From contig USBV01000075.1 in assembly GCA_900553055.1 (NCBI GenBank), positions 1 through 7,371 on the forward strand: a stretch of DNA of 7,371 nt. Reading direction: 5' to 3'. Positions 1 through 5,493 of the stretch are shown piece by piece. The notes under the pieces are model-generated. The model was not told the DNA's origin. It saw nothing but the letters and a program-made list of their open reading frames with translations, and did not search any database. Source of the stretch: an uncultured Phascolarctobacterium sp. Lineage in GTDB: Bacteria; Bacillota; Negativicutes; Acidaminococcales; Acidaminococcaceae. The stretch's first letter is position 1; each line of letters starts with the position of its first letter. Made by a program: the position numbers and the translations under genes.

Positions 1-891
1 ACCAATGGCTGCCTTGTTTCCAAGGAAGCCAATAATGCGATTCTGACCACGGTACGCAAGTGGATGGAGCATTATAATATCAGTGCCTATGACGAAAAAA
101 CGGGCAAGGGCATGGTGCGCCATGTGATGGGACGCGTGGGCGTGCACAGCGGCGAGGTGATGGCTGTTATCATTACCTCCGGCTACGATTTGCCCCATCG
201 TGCAACGCTCGTCAAATGGCTGCAGCAATATGTGCCGGGCCTTGTGAGCGTGGTGCAAAACATCAACAAAAAGCAGACCAATGTGGTGATGGGCAGCAAA
301 ACCCGCGTGCTGTGGGGCAGCGAAAGCATTAAGGATAGCTTGGGCAGCTTAAGCTTTCATATTTCTGCTCAAGCCTTCTTCCAGGTCAATAGCGAGCAGG
401 CCGAAAAGCTGTATAACAAGGCCTTGGAGTTTGCCGCTCTCTCCGGCGATGAAACCGTGGTGGATGTGTACTGCGGCACGGGCACTATTTCCCTGTATTT
501 GGCACGTCACGCTAAAAAGGTGTATGGCATCGAGATTGTGGCGCCCGCTATTGCAAACGCCAAGAAGAATGCGGAAGAAAATAAATGCGCCAATGCCGAG
601 TTTATCTTGGGCGATGCGGCAGTGGAGCTGCCCAAGCTGCTTAATAGCGGCGTAGCGCCGGATGTGGTGCTGGTGGACCCGCCCCGTGCTGGCTGCGAGG
701 AGCGCGTTTTGGCTGCCATTGCCGGTGTTGCTCCTAGACGCATTGTGTATGTTTCCTGTGGCCCTGCTTCCTTAGCGCGCGATTTGCACTATCTCGAGGA
801 GCACGGCTACAAAACCATGGTGGTGCAGCCTGTGGACATGTTCCCTATGACCAGCCACATCGAGAACGTGTGCCTCTTAGAGCGTGTATAA
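1..891 (+). CDS. rlmD: 23S rRNA (uracil-C5)-methyltransferase, RlmD/RlmCD (RumA/TrmA) family, 5'-truncated
   Basis: The frame is open from base 1, so the gene enters from outside the window and 296 codons are visible of a family usually about 450 residues long. The missing part would hold the TRAM domain and the Fe-S cysteines. The visible part has the class I SAM-methyltransferase fold: motif I DVYCGTGTISL (codons from 463), the motif VDPPRAGCE (from about 673), and SCGPASLARDL with the catalytic cysteine at 757-759. It ends in the typical HIENVCLLERV tail. By family, the enzyme makes 5-methyluridine in 23S rRNA using SAM in the cytoplasm. Gram-positive members (RlmCD) can modify both U747 and U1939, so the exact target is uncertain, and TrmA-like tRNA specificity is less likely. 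The ATG at 64 is internal, because matching protein continues upstream of it. The next gene starts 279 bases downstream beyond a hairpin, so this looks like the end of a transcription unit. Confidence 0.93.
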   Translation, partial: TNGCLVSKEANNAILTTVRKWMEHYNISAYDEKTGKGMVRHVMGRVGVHSGEVMAVIITSGYDLPHRATLVKWLQQYVPGLVSVVQNINKKQTNVVMGSKTRVLWGSESIKDSLGSLSFHISAQAFFQVNSEQAEKLYNKALEFAALSGDETVVDVYCGTGTISLYLARHAKKVYGIEIVAPAIANAKKNAEENKCANAEFILGDAAVELPKLLNSGVAPDVVLVDPPRAGCEERVLAAIAGVAPRRIVYVSCGPASLARDLHYLEEHGYKTMVVQPVDMFPMTSHIENVCLLERV

Positions 892-916
892 TCTAAATCC
901 AAACATCTGTAAATAA

Positions 917-978
917 AGCGCCCCCGTGCGGCGAAGGATGAGACTTTTAAAGTCACATCTTCACTGCGCTGGGGCGCT
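917..978 (+). terminator. Long imperfect hairpin after the rRNA methyltransferase gene
   Basis: The outer arms agcgcccc (917-924) and ggggcgct (971-978) pair perfectly. Inside them gaag-g-atg (933-940) pairs with catcttc (956-962) around one bulged G, and gacttt/aaagtc (942-954) closes the top. It lies 25 bases after the stop codon, as a terminator would. The + strand downstream (gttgtgttgggg) has no clean T run. Read on the - strand, the stem is followed by ctttattta, so it could also stop transcription from the right. A repeat-family element or small structured RNA is an alternative. Confidence 0.5.
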
Positions 979-1058
979 GTTGTGTTGGGGTGGCGGTGGA
1001 GCCTCACTAGCATTGCACTGTGGTATATGTTGCGAATAAAAATGTTACAATTTGTTCG

Positions 1059-1070
1059 CTGTATAAACAG
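1059..1070. promoter_or_regulatory. Small inverted repeat abutting the rhuM promoter, possible operator
   Basis: CTGT-ATAA-ACAG forms a perfect 4-base inverted repeat immediately upstream of the TTGTAC -35 hexamer at 1071. The RhuM product has a helix-turn-helix-like N-terminus, so autoregulation at this site is conceivable. The repeat is short and could be chance in AT-rich DNA. Confidence 0.2.
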
Positions 1071-1106
1071 TTGTACTTGATAGAGAAAAGCTGTATAATA
1101 TATAAT
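1071..1106 (+). promoter_or_regulatory. Overlapping sigma-A promoters for the RhuM-family gene
   Basis: Two offset pairs can be read. TTGTAC (1071-1076) lies 17 bases before TATAAT (1094-1099). TTGATA (1077-1082) lies 18 bases before a second TATAAT (1101-1106). The second pair is the better -35 match (five of six to TTGACA). A third TATAAT at 1126-1131 sits in a 9-base direct repeat, atataatta (1100-1108 and 1125-1133), but has no -35 partner. Initiation near 1113 would give a leader of roughly 55-60 bases before the ATG at 1171. Confidence 0.6.
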
Positions 1107-1170
1107 TATGGCGGCAGCTTTGGAATATAATTAATTAGAGGCTCTGTGAAATAATGTAGAATGAGGCTTT

Positions 1171-2166
1171 ATGGACAAAAAGATGCAAAAATCAAATATT
1201 ATAATTTATACAACTAATGATGGATTGGTTAAAATTGAGGCTTCCTTCGATGAGAATACTGTTTGGTTATCACTTGATCAGGTGGCAGTATTATTCCAGC
1301 GAGATAAATCAACCATTTCTAGACACATAAAAAACATTTTTGCAGAAGGTGAATTGTATCAAGATTCAGTTGTTGCAAAATTTGCAACAACTGCTGCTGA
1401 TGGAAAAAAGTATCAAGTAGATTACTACAATCTAGATGTTATCATTTCTGTTGGTTACCGCGTAAAATCCCAGCGAGGGGTACAGTTTCGTATTTGGGCA
1501 ACTGGTATTCTGAAAGAGTATATGCGAAAAGGGTTTGCGATAGATGATGAACGCCTTAAAGAACTTGGTGGTGGTGGTTACTTTAAGGAGTTGCTAGAAC
1601 GTATTCGCGACATCCGTGCTTCGGAAAAGGTATTCTATCGTCAAGTACTTGAGATATATGCCACAAGCATTGACTATAATCCAAAAGCAGAAATTTCTAT
1701 ACAGTTTTTTAAAAAGGTTCAGAATAAAATCCACTATGCTATTCATGGTCATACAGTAGCAGAGGTGATATTCACACGGGCGGATGCTGAAAAAGAATTC
1801 ATGGGGCTGAGGACTTTTGTGGGAAATCAACCAACACTCAAAGAAGTAGTTGTTGCTAAGAACTATTTGGATGAAAAAGAGCTTCGAGCTATGGGACAAC
1901 TGGTATCTGGCTATCTTGATTTTGCAGAAAGACAGGCAGAGCGAGAGCAGGCAATGACTATGCAGGATTGGGCGGAACATTTAGATCGTATACTTACCAT
2001 GGGAGGAGAGCAGCTCCTGAGTGGCAATGGAAGTGTTTCCCATGAGCAGGCAGTTGATAAAGCTACAGAAGAATACAGGAAATACAAAGCCCGCACTTTT
2101 AGTGCAGTTGAACAGGATTATTTTGCTTCTCTCAAGCTGTTGGAGCAAAAAACAAATAAAAAGTAA
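1171..2166 (+). CDS. rhuM: RhuM-family protein (virulence protein RhuM / COG3943 type)
   Basis: This 331-residue cytoplasmic protein resembles the RhuM family, named for a gene in Salmonella pathogenicity island 3. Homologues are scattered through bacteria, and their biochemical role is not settled. Residues about 31-57 (VWLSLDQVAVLFQRDKSTIS, then RHIKNIF) read as a helix-turn-helix DNA-binding segment. Residues 85-100 (YYNLDVIISVGYRVKS), then QFRIWATGILKEYM, are the most recognisable family block. The C-terminal half is charged and helical, without a catalytic motif I can name. The start at 1171 has a weak TGAGG five bases upstream; an in-frame ATG at 1183 is an alternative. Sampled lines are about 32-38% GC against about 47% in the following operon, and codons are AT-ending, suggesting horizontal acquisition. 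It has its own tandem promoter. No restriction-modification, Fic/Doc, toxin or phage gene lies beside it here, so it stands alone. Confidence 0.85.
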   Translation: MDKKMQKSNIIIYTTNDGLVKIEASFDENTVWLSLDQVAVLFQRDKSTISRHIKNIFAEGELYQDSVVAKFATTAADGKKYQVDYYNLDVIISVGYRVKSQRGVQFRIWATGILKEYMRKGFAIDDERLKELGGGGYFKELLERIRDIRASEKVFYRQVLEIYATSIDYNPKAEISIQFFKKVQNKIHYAIHGHTVAEVIFTRADAEKEFMGLRTFVGNQPTLKEVVVAKNYLDEKELRAMGQLVSGYLDFAERQAEREQAMTMQDWAEHLDRILTMGGEQLLSGNGSVSHEQAVDKATEEYRKYKARTFSAVEQDYFASLKLLEQKTNKK

Positions 2167-2288
2167 TGGATACAAAGTAAACGCCTGTTTTGAGAAAAGA
2201 TTCATTACAGGAGCGTAAATCGAACCGATTGTGCAGTGTCAGTGGATAAAGTATAAGTACAAATTGTGCCCTAGTGAGGGTAAAAAGC

Positions 2289-2317
2289 TTGTTGAAAAAC
2301 GCTTTTATTGCTATAAT
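2289..2317 (+). promoter_or_regulatory. Probable sigma-A promoter of the GNAT-FKBP-DUF1624 operon
   Basis: TATAAT at 2312-2317 is a perfect -10. At 17-base spacing the -35 is TTGTTG (2289-2294), which keeps the TTG core. A better hexamer, TTGAAA (2292-2297), gives only a 14-base spacer. Initiation near 2324 would leave an untranslated leader of about 210 bases before the ATG at 2534, long enough for leader control. Confidence 0.55.
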
Positions 2318-2348
2318 AGAAGCTGCAAAAATTCTTTTATAAGGAAGA

Positions 2349-2379
2349 GCGGTAAGCCCTAAGGCTTAACCTGCTTTTT
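2349..2379 (+). terminator. Hairpin with T run in the leader: terminator or early attenuator
   Basis: The left arm gcggtaagcc (2349-2358) pairs with ggcttaacctgc (2363-2374) around a ctaa loop, giving ten pairs with single bulges at A2368 and T2372. A run of five T follows at once (2375-2379). This is the shape of an intrinsic terminator. It lies only about 25 bases after the predicted transcription start of the downstream operon, so it either ends rhuM read-through or attenuates the operon itself. Confidence 0.55.
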
Positions 2380-2441
2380 CAAATTTATGCTAAGGAGAAT
2401 GCTTTTTGAAAATTTTTAACGCAATGGATATTGTAGCGTAA

Positions 2442-2485
2442 CCGGGAGGTTGTGCTGCGTATCAAGCAAGCCTCTCGGCTTCTTG
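2442..2485 (+). promoter_or_regulatory. Two mutually exclusive leader hairpins, attenuator-like
   Basis: Hairpin A pairs ccgggagg (2442-2449) with cctctcgg (2471-2478), eight pairs including one G-U. Hairpin B pairs caag-c-aagcc (2463-2472) with ggcttcttg (2477-2485) around a tctc loop, nine pairs with one bulged C. Both use bases 2471-2472 and 2477-2478, so they cannot form together. Hairpin B is followed by gggtttaagtttt, a weak terminator tail. This is the layout of an antiterminator/terminator switch upstream of the operon. No ligand-binding class is recognised. Confidence 0.4.
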
Positions 2486-2533
2486 GGTTTAAGTTTTAAC
2501 AAAATTTAAAGCAAGAATAACGGAGGTAACATC

Positions 2534-3184
2534 ATGAGTAATTCTGTATTTACAACTATTAATCCCAAAACCAACAAGGAAATTACTATTCGTCTGGAGC
2601 GCGTGGAAGAGCGATTTGCTGTGGAAAATCTTGTGCGCGAGTCCTTTTGGAACGTTTATCGCCCCGGCTGCCTAGAGCATTATGTGCTGCACCAGCTGCG
2701 CGAAGAAGCAGCCTTTGTGCCGGAGCTAGATTTAGTCATGGAGCTGGATGGTCAGCTTATCGGCCAAGTGCTGTACATGCGTAGCGCAGTTATTTTAGAG
2801 GATGGTGCGACGCTGCCCGTTGTGACCTTTGGCCCCATTGGCATTGCGCCGGAATACAAGCATCAAGGCTATGGCCTCATCCTGCTGGAATATTCCATGG
2901 AGTTGGCCTGTAAACTGGGTGCTGGCGCGTTGTGCACCGAAGGCAACATTGATTTTTACGGCAAGACTGGCTTCGTGCTTGGTAAAAGCGTGGGCATTAC
3001 CTATGCCGATGACTCGGAGGCGGACTATTTCATCGTGAAGGAGCTTGAGCCTGGCTTTTTGGCTAAGGTTAAGGGTGTCTATCGCGACCCTGCGGGTTAT
3101 TTTGTGGACGAAGCGGAGGCCGAGGCCTTTGATAAGCAATTTCCGCCCAAGGCAAAGCAAAAATTGCCCGGGCAATTATGGTGA
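2534..3184 (+). CDS. GNAT-family N-acetyltransferase
   Basis: This 216-residue cytoplasmic protein is predicted to move an acetyl group from acetyl-CoA to an unknown acceptor. The acetyl-CoA-binding motif A is visible at residues 103-114: IAPEYKHQGYG, with the QGYG turn, on the usual strand-helix (VTFGPIGIAP, then LILLEYSMELA). A motif-B-like FYGKTGF lies at 141-147. The region after about 165 is an extra C-terminal segment without a motif I know. The start is firm: GGAGGT (2522-2527) lies six bases before the ATG. It is probably the first gene of an operon, with only 26 bases to the FKBP gene. Codon use is mixed and like its neighbours, unlike rhuM. The substrate (small amine, protein lysine or antibiotic) cannot be told from sequence. 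The layout resembles COG3153-type predicted acetyltransferases. Confidence 0.85.
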   Translation: MSNSVFTTINPKTNKEITIRLERVEERFAVENLVRESFWNVYRPGCLEHYVLHQLREEAAFVPELDLVMELDGQLIGQVLYMRSAVILEDGATLPVVTFGPIGIAPEYKHQGYGLILLEYSMELACKLGAGALCTEGNIDFYGKTGFVLGKSVGITYADDSEADYFIVKELEPGFLAKVKGVYRDPAGYFVDEAEAEAFDKQFPPKAKQKLPGQLW

Positions 3185-3210
3185 GGGAAAAAAACAAGGA
3201 GTGAAGTAAA

Positions 3211-3654
3211 ATGAGTAATGCATTAACTGGTCGCAATGTGGGCAAAACCTGCCGCGTGCACTATAAAGGAACCTTTAACGATGGTAAACAATTTGATTCT
3301 TCCTATGACCGTGGCGAGCCGCTGGAGTTCGTGTGCGGCGCTGGCCAAATGATTAAAGGCTTTGACGCTGCTGTAGCCGATATGGAGCTGGGCGCTGAGG
3401 TGGATATCCACCTGATGCCTGCAGAAGCCTATGGCGAAGCTAATCCTGAGGCTATTTTCACCATGCCCATCGCTCAGCTGCCGGGCTCCGAAACATTGGA
3501 GGTTGGCCAACGTGTATATTTGCGCGATAATTATGGCCGTCCTGTGCCTGTTCTTGTAACCGACAAGGACGAAACCAATATTACCTTTGATGCTAACCAT
3601 GAAATGGCTGGCAAGGAATTGAACTTCCACATTAAATTGGTAGAAGTAAAATAA
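3211..3654 (+). CDS. slyD: FKBP-type peptidyl-prolyl cis-trans isomerase, SlyD-like
   Basis: At 147 residues without signal peptide or membrane segment, this should be a cytoplasmic folding helper that isomerises proline peptide bonds. The FKBP part is residues 10-72 (VHYKGTFNDGKQFDSSYDRG, GQMIKGFDAAVADMELG). An insert-in-flap chaperone domain follows from about 76 to 125 (AYGEANPEAIFTMP onward). The SlyD signature DANHEMAGKELNFHIKLVEV closes it at about 127-146. The His/Cys-rich nickel-binding tail of E. coli SlyD is absent, as in many Gram-positive and FkpB-like forms, so a nickel-chaperone role is not supported. AAGGAG (3196-3201) at nine-base spacing supports the start. It sits 26 bases after the acetyltransferase and 40 before the membrane gene, so co-transcription is likely. 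The symbol names the family rather than proven orthology. Confidence 0.88.
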   Translation: MSNALTGRNVGKTCRVHYKGTFNDGKQFDSSYDRGEPLEFVCGAGQMIKGFDAAVADMELGAEVDIHLMPAEAYGEANPEAIFTMPIAQLPGSETLEVGQRVYLRDNYGRPVPVLVTDKDETNITFDANHEMAGKELNFHIKLVEVK

Positions 3655-3694
3655 GCATTAATAATAGCTAAGCCCAAAATCGAGGATGTGACAA

Positions 3695-4471
3695 ATGGAG
3701 ACGATGGCAACAAAACCGCGCCAGCAAGCCACAACTACAGAGCGTTACCACCTTGTGGATGCCCTGCGCGGCTTGTGCATTAGCGGTGTGGTGCTCTATC
3801 ATTTGTTGTATGATATTTATCACGTTTACGGGCGCAATCCCGAGTGGGGCCAACAGCTCTATTGCCGCATTTGGCAGGAGGGCACCTGTTTTGTTTTTAT
3901 CGCTATGGCGGGCTTTGTTTGGCGGCTGGGGAGCAAGTCCAGCCTGCGCCGTGGGCTGGAGCTCAATCTATTGGGCTTGGTAATAACCTTAATTACCATT
4001 CTCTTCATCCCCTCGGAAACAATTTGGTTCGGCATTTTAAACTTTATGGGCTGTGCTACGCTGCTCATGGGCTTGTGCCAGCGTTGGGCATGCAAGCTGC
4101 CACCTGTGTGGGGAATGCTGTGCGGTTTACTTGTGTTTTGGACCTGCTTCGAGCTGGATAATGGCCTGTGGGGCTTGCCAGGCTTGTTTGCTATAGCTGT
4201 GCCGGAAGCTTGGTACAGCACAAACTGGCTGACGCCACTGGGGCTGCCACCGGCAGATTTTTATTCCAGCGACTATTTTCCGCTGCTGCCGTGGCTGGGC
4301 GCGTACTTTTTTGGCTATTATTTATATGCCTTTTTGCAGGCCAAGGATTGCTTGGGTGGCATTTTGCATTGGCGCGTGCCCCTGTTTTCTCGTTTAGGCT
4401 TGCGTAGCTTAGAGATTTATCTTTTGCACCAGCCGGTGTGCTTTGGCTTGGTAACTTTATTTTTAGGCTAA
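3695..4471 (+). CDS. DUF1624/HGSNAT-type integral membrane protein (predicted acyltransferase family)
   Basis: This 258-residue protein has about seven hydrophobic segments (residues about 21-44, 65-80, 88-106, 110-131, 136-153, 196-216, 236-257). Family-typical blocks are RYHLVDALRGL at 17-27, IWFGILNFMG at 110-119, DYFPLLPWLG at 193-202 and SLEIYLLHQP at 238-247. This matches the bacterial DUF1624 family, related to the catalytic domain of heparan-alpha-glucosaminide N-acetyltransferase, which moves acetyl groups across a membrane. The bacterial substrate is unknown and activity is inferred. GAGG (3682-3685) nine bases upstream favours the ATG at 3695 over the in-frame ATG at 3704. It is the last gene of the probable operon, ending just before a strong terminator. 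A soluble GNAT enzyme and a membrane acetyltransferase-like protein in one operon are suggestive but not evidence of one pathway. Confidence 0.85.
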   Translation: METMATKPRQQATTTERYHLVDALRGLCISGVVLYHLLYDIYHVYGRNPEWGQQLYCRIWQEGTCFVFIAMAGFVWRLGSKSSLRRGLELNLLGLVITLITILFIPSETIWFGILNFMGCATLLMGLCQRWACKLPPVWGMLCGLLVFWTCFELDNGLWGLPGLFAIAVPEAWYSTNWLTPLGLPPADFYSSDYFPLLPWLGAYFFGYYLYAFLQAKDCLGGILHWRVPLFSRLGLRSLEIYLLHQPVCFGLVTLFLG

Positions 4472-4473
4472 GA

Positions 4474-4514
4474 AACAGCAGGAGTTGGCGTGATGCTTGC
4501 TCTTGCTGTTTTTT
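4474..4514 (+). terminator. Intrinsic terminator closing the GNAT-FKBP-DUF1624 operon
   Basis: aacagcaggagt (4474-4485) pairs with the strand ending gctcttgctgtt (4499-4510) as a 12-pair stem with G-U pairs at 4481 and 4485. A T run covers 4509-4514. It begins three bases after the stop codon of the membrane protein gene. Confidence 0.85.
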
Positions 4515-4531
4515 GTAAATATGGATATATT
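4503..4531 (+). promoter_or_regulatory. Weak candidate promoter for the alkD-like gene
   Basis: TTGCTG (4503-4508) and TATATT (4526-4531) are 17 bases apart. The -35 lies in the descending arm of the preceding terminator. Initiation near 4538 would leave a leader of only about 14 bases, just enclosing the GGAGG at 4541-4545. It is the only reasonable pair in the short gap, but the -35 is poor. Confidence 0.3.
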
Positions 4532-4551
4532 TCGTAGATGGGAGGATATTT

Positions 4552-5228
4552 ATGGATGTAATTGTTGAAAAATTACAGGCGCTTAGTGACTCTGGCTACC
4601 GTGATTTTCAGGCTAAGCTGCTGCCTACTGTGGCGAAAAGCACTATTATTGGCGTGCGCACGCCTGCCATGCGCGTGCTTTAGCCAAGGAGCTGCGTGGT
4701 AGCGAGCTGGCAGCCGCCTTTTTTCAGGAGCTGCCCCATAAATATTTTGACGAAAACCAGCTGCATGCCTTTCTTATCAATGAGTTGAAGGATTATGACC
4801 AGTGCGTGCAGGAGCTGGAGCGCTTTCTGCCTTTCGTTGATAATTGGGCTACCTGCGACCAGCTTAGTCCTAAGGTGCTCAAAAAGCAGCCGGAGGCTAC
4901 TCTTGAGTCAATTAAAAAATGGATGGGTAGCGAGCATGCTTATACCATTCGCTTTGGCATGGAAATGCTGATGAGCTTTTATTTGGACGCGTGGTTTAAG
5001 CCCGAATTTTTAGCTTGGGTAGCTGCAGATAGAAATGAAGAGTACTATGTCAAGATGATGGTAGCCTGGTTCTTTGCCACAGCCTTGGCTAAGCAATATG
5101 CAGCCACTATTCCTTATTTTGAGCAGCGTTTGTTGCCAGCATGGAGTCACAAAAAGGCGCTTCAAAAGGCCTGCGAAAGCTATCGCATTACGCCGGAGCA
5201 AAAGGAGTATTTGCGCACGTTGAAGTGA
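4552..5228 (+). pseudogene. alkD: AlkD-family DNA alkylation repair (DNA glycosylase) gene with one frameshift
   Basis: Translation starts at ATG 4552, six bases after GGAGG (4541-4545), and runs 43 codons to ...IIGVRTPAMRVL before TAG at 4681-4683. The protein resumes at once in another frame at GCC 4683: AKELRGSELAAAFFQELPHK and onward to TGA 5226-5228. Together they give about 224 residues, normal for the family of HEAT-like-repeat glycosylases that remove 3-methyladenine and 7-methylguanine from DNA. The pair NWATCD (Trp codon 4845-4847, Asp codon 4857-4859) keeps the W-x3-D spacing of the catalytic Trp109/Asp113 of Bacillus cereus AlkD. The break equals two extra bases or one missing base. 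Deleting 'ta' at 4681-4682 restores the family-like PAMRVLAKEL exactly. Everything else is intact, so a recent mutation or a sequencing or assembly error is likelier than old decay. Its own terminator follows; it appears to be a single-gene unit. Confidence 0.82.
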
Positions 5229-5262
5229 TACCTAAGAATAATAGTATTTTAGACACATTAAA

Positions 5263-5308
5263 AGCCGACAAGGGTTGTTTTCTGGCAGCTCTTGTCGGCT
5301 TGCTTTAT
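5263..5308 (+). terminator. Intrinsic terminator after the alkD-like gene
   Basis: agccgacaag (5263-5272) pairs perfectly with cttgtcggct (5291-5300). The stem can extend inward through ggttg (5273-5277) and cagct (5286-5290), leaving an eight-base loop. The tail tgctttatatttt is T-rich. It isolates the alkD-like gene from the RNase J promoter. Confidence 0.85.
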
Positions 5309-5359
5309 ATTTTACACAAATTTTGTCACCATTTTGCTACAAAAATGTAAGCAGCATAT

Positions 5360-5388
5360 TTGTCAGAATGGGATTCTTAGTGTATAAT
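5360..5388 (+). promoter_or_regulatory. Sigma-A promoter of the RNase J gene
   Basis: TTGTCA (5360-5365, five of six to consensus) and a perfect TATAAT (5383-5388) are separated by exactly 17 bases. Predicted initiation near 5395 gives an untranslated leader of about 95 bases. That leader contains a small hairpin tgtgt-gcgg-acaca (5402-5415) and otherwise AT-rich sequence. It is the best promoter match in the window. Confidence 0.8.
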
Positions 5389-5475
5389 ATAGTGGAGAGT
5401 ATGTGTGCGGACACAGTGTACCCTAAAATAAAAAACATTTGACATTTGTACGGATATAATGCAAAACAAAAAATT

Positions 5476-5493
5476 GGAGGTGTATTTTTTTTG
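5476..5493 (+). promoter_or_regulatory. Ribosome binding site that fixes a TTG start for RNase J
   Basis: GGAGG at 5476-5480 lies ten bases before TTG 5491-5493. An earlier in-frame TTG at 5446 has no ribosome binding site and would add 15 residues unlike the family. The TTG at 5491 gives the usual N-terminus GKFQNKVQIIPLGGLGEIG. Confidence 0.8.

Larger units (their letters stand above)
2167..2533. other. 367-base gap between rhuM and the acetyltransferase operon
   Basis: No coding region of credible length is present. The first ~120 bases after the rhuM stop hold only weak structure: cctgt/acagg (2184-2188 with 2207-2211) around an 18-base loop, and ccct-agtg-aggg (2269-2280). Neither has a T run, so a terminator for rhuM is not obvious. 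The remainder contains a promoter, a strong hairpin with a T run, and a pair of competing hairpins, each listed separately. I recognise no known riboswitch core and no tRNA. Confidence 0.7.

Noticed and set aside
1171..2166. RhuM as half of a toxin-antitoxin or defence system
   Set aside because: No second gene of any size lies next to it in either direction within the window, so there is no partner to support a two-component reading.
2221..2240. TCGAA-containing stretch after rhuM as the end of a tRNA or an attachment site
   Set aside because: No acceptor, anticodon or D-arm can be folded upstream, no CCA-adjacent stem is present, and no matching copy is seen on the other side of rhuM.
2399..2441. 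Tiny leader ORFs ATG 2399-TAA 2419 and ATG 2424-TAA 2441 as an attenuator peptide
   Set aside because: The first has AAGGAG only one base away and the second has no ribosome binding site. Neither has a run of one regulatory amino acid codon.
4678..4684. CTT TAG C in the alkD-like gene as a programmed frameshift resembling the prfB CUU UGA C site
   Set aside because: The prfB-type shift is +1, but the protein continues in the frame reached by -1 (or +2). There is no upstream Shine-Dalgarno-like spur and no canonical -1 slippery heptamer.
5439..5460. Perfect TTGACA (5439-5444) and TATAAT (5455-5460) just upstream of RNase J
   Set aside because: The spacer is only 10 bases, too short for sigma-A. 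TTGTCA-17-TATAAT at 5360-5388 is far better placed.
5446..5490. TTG at 5446 as the RNase J start
   Set aside because: It has no ribosome binding site and adds 15 residues unlike the family, and GGAGG at 5476 points to TTG 5491.
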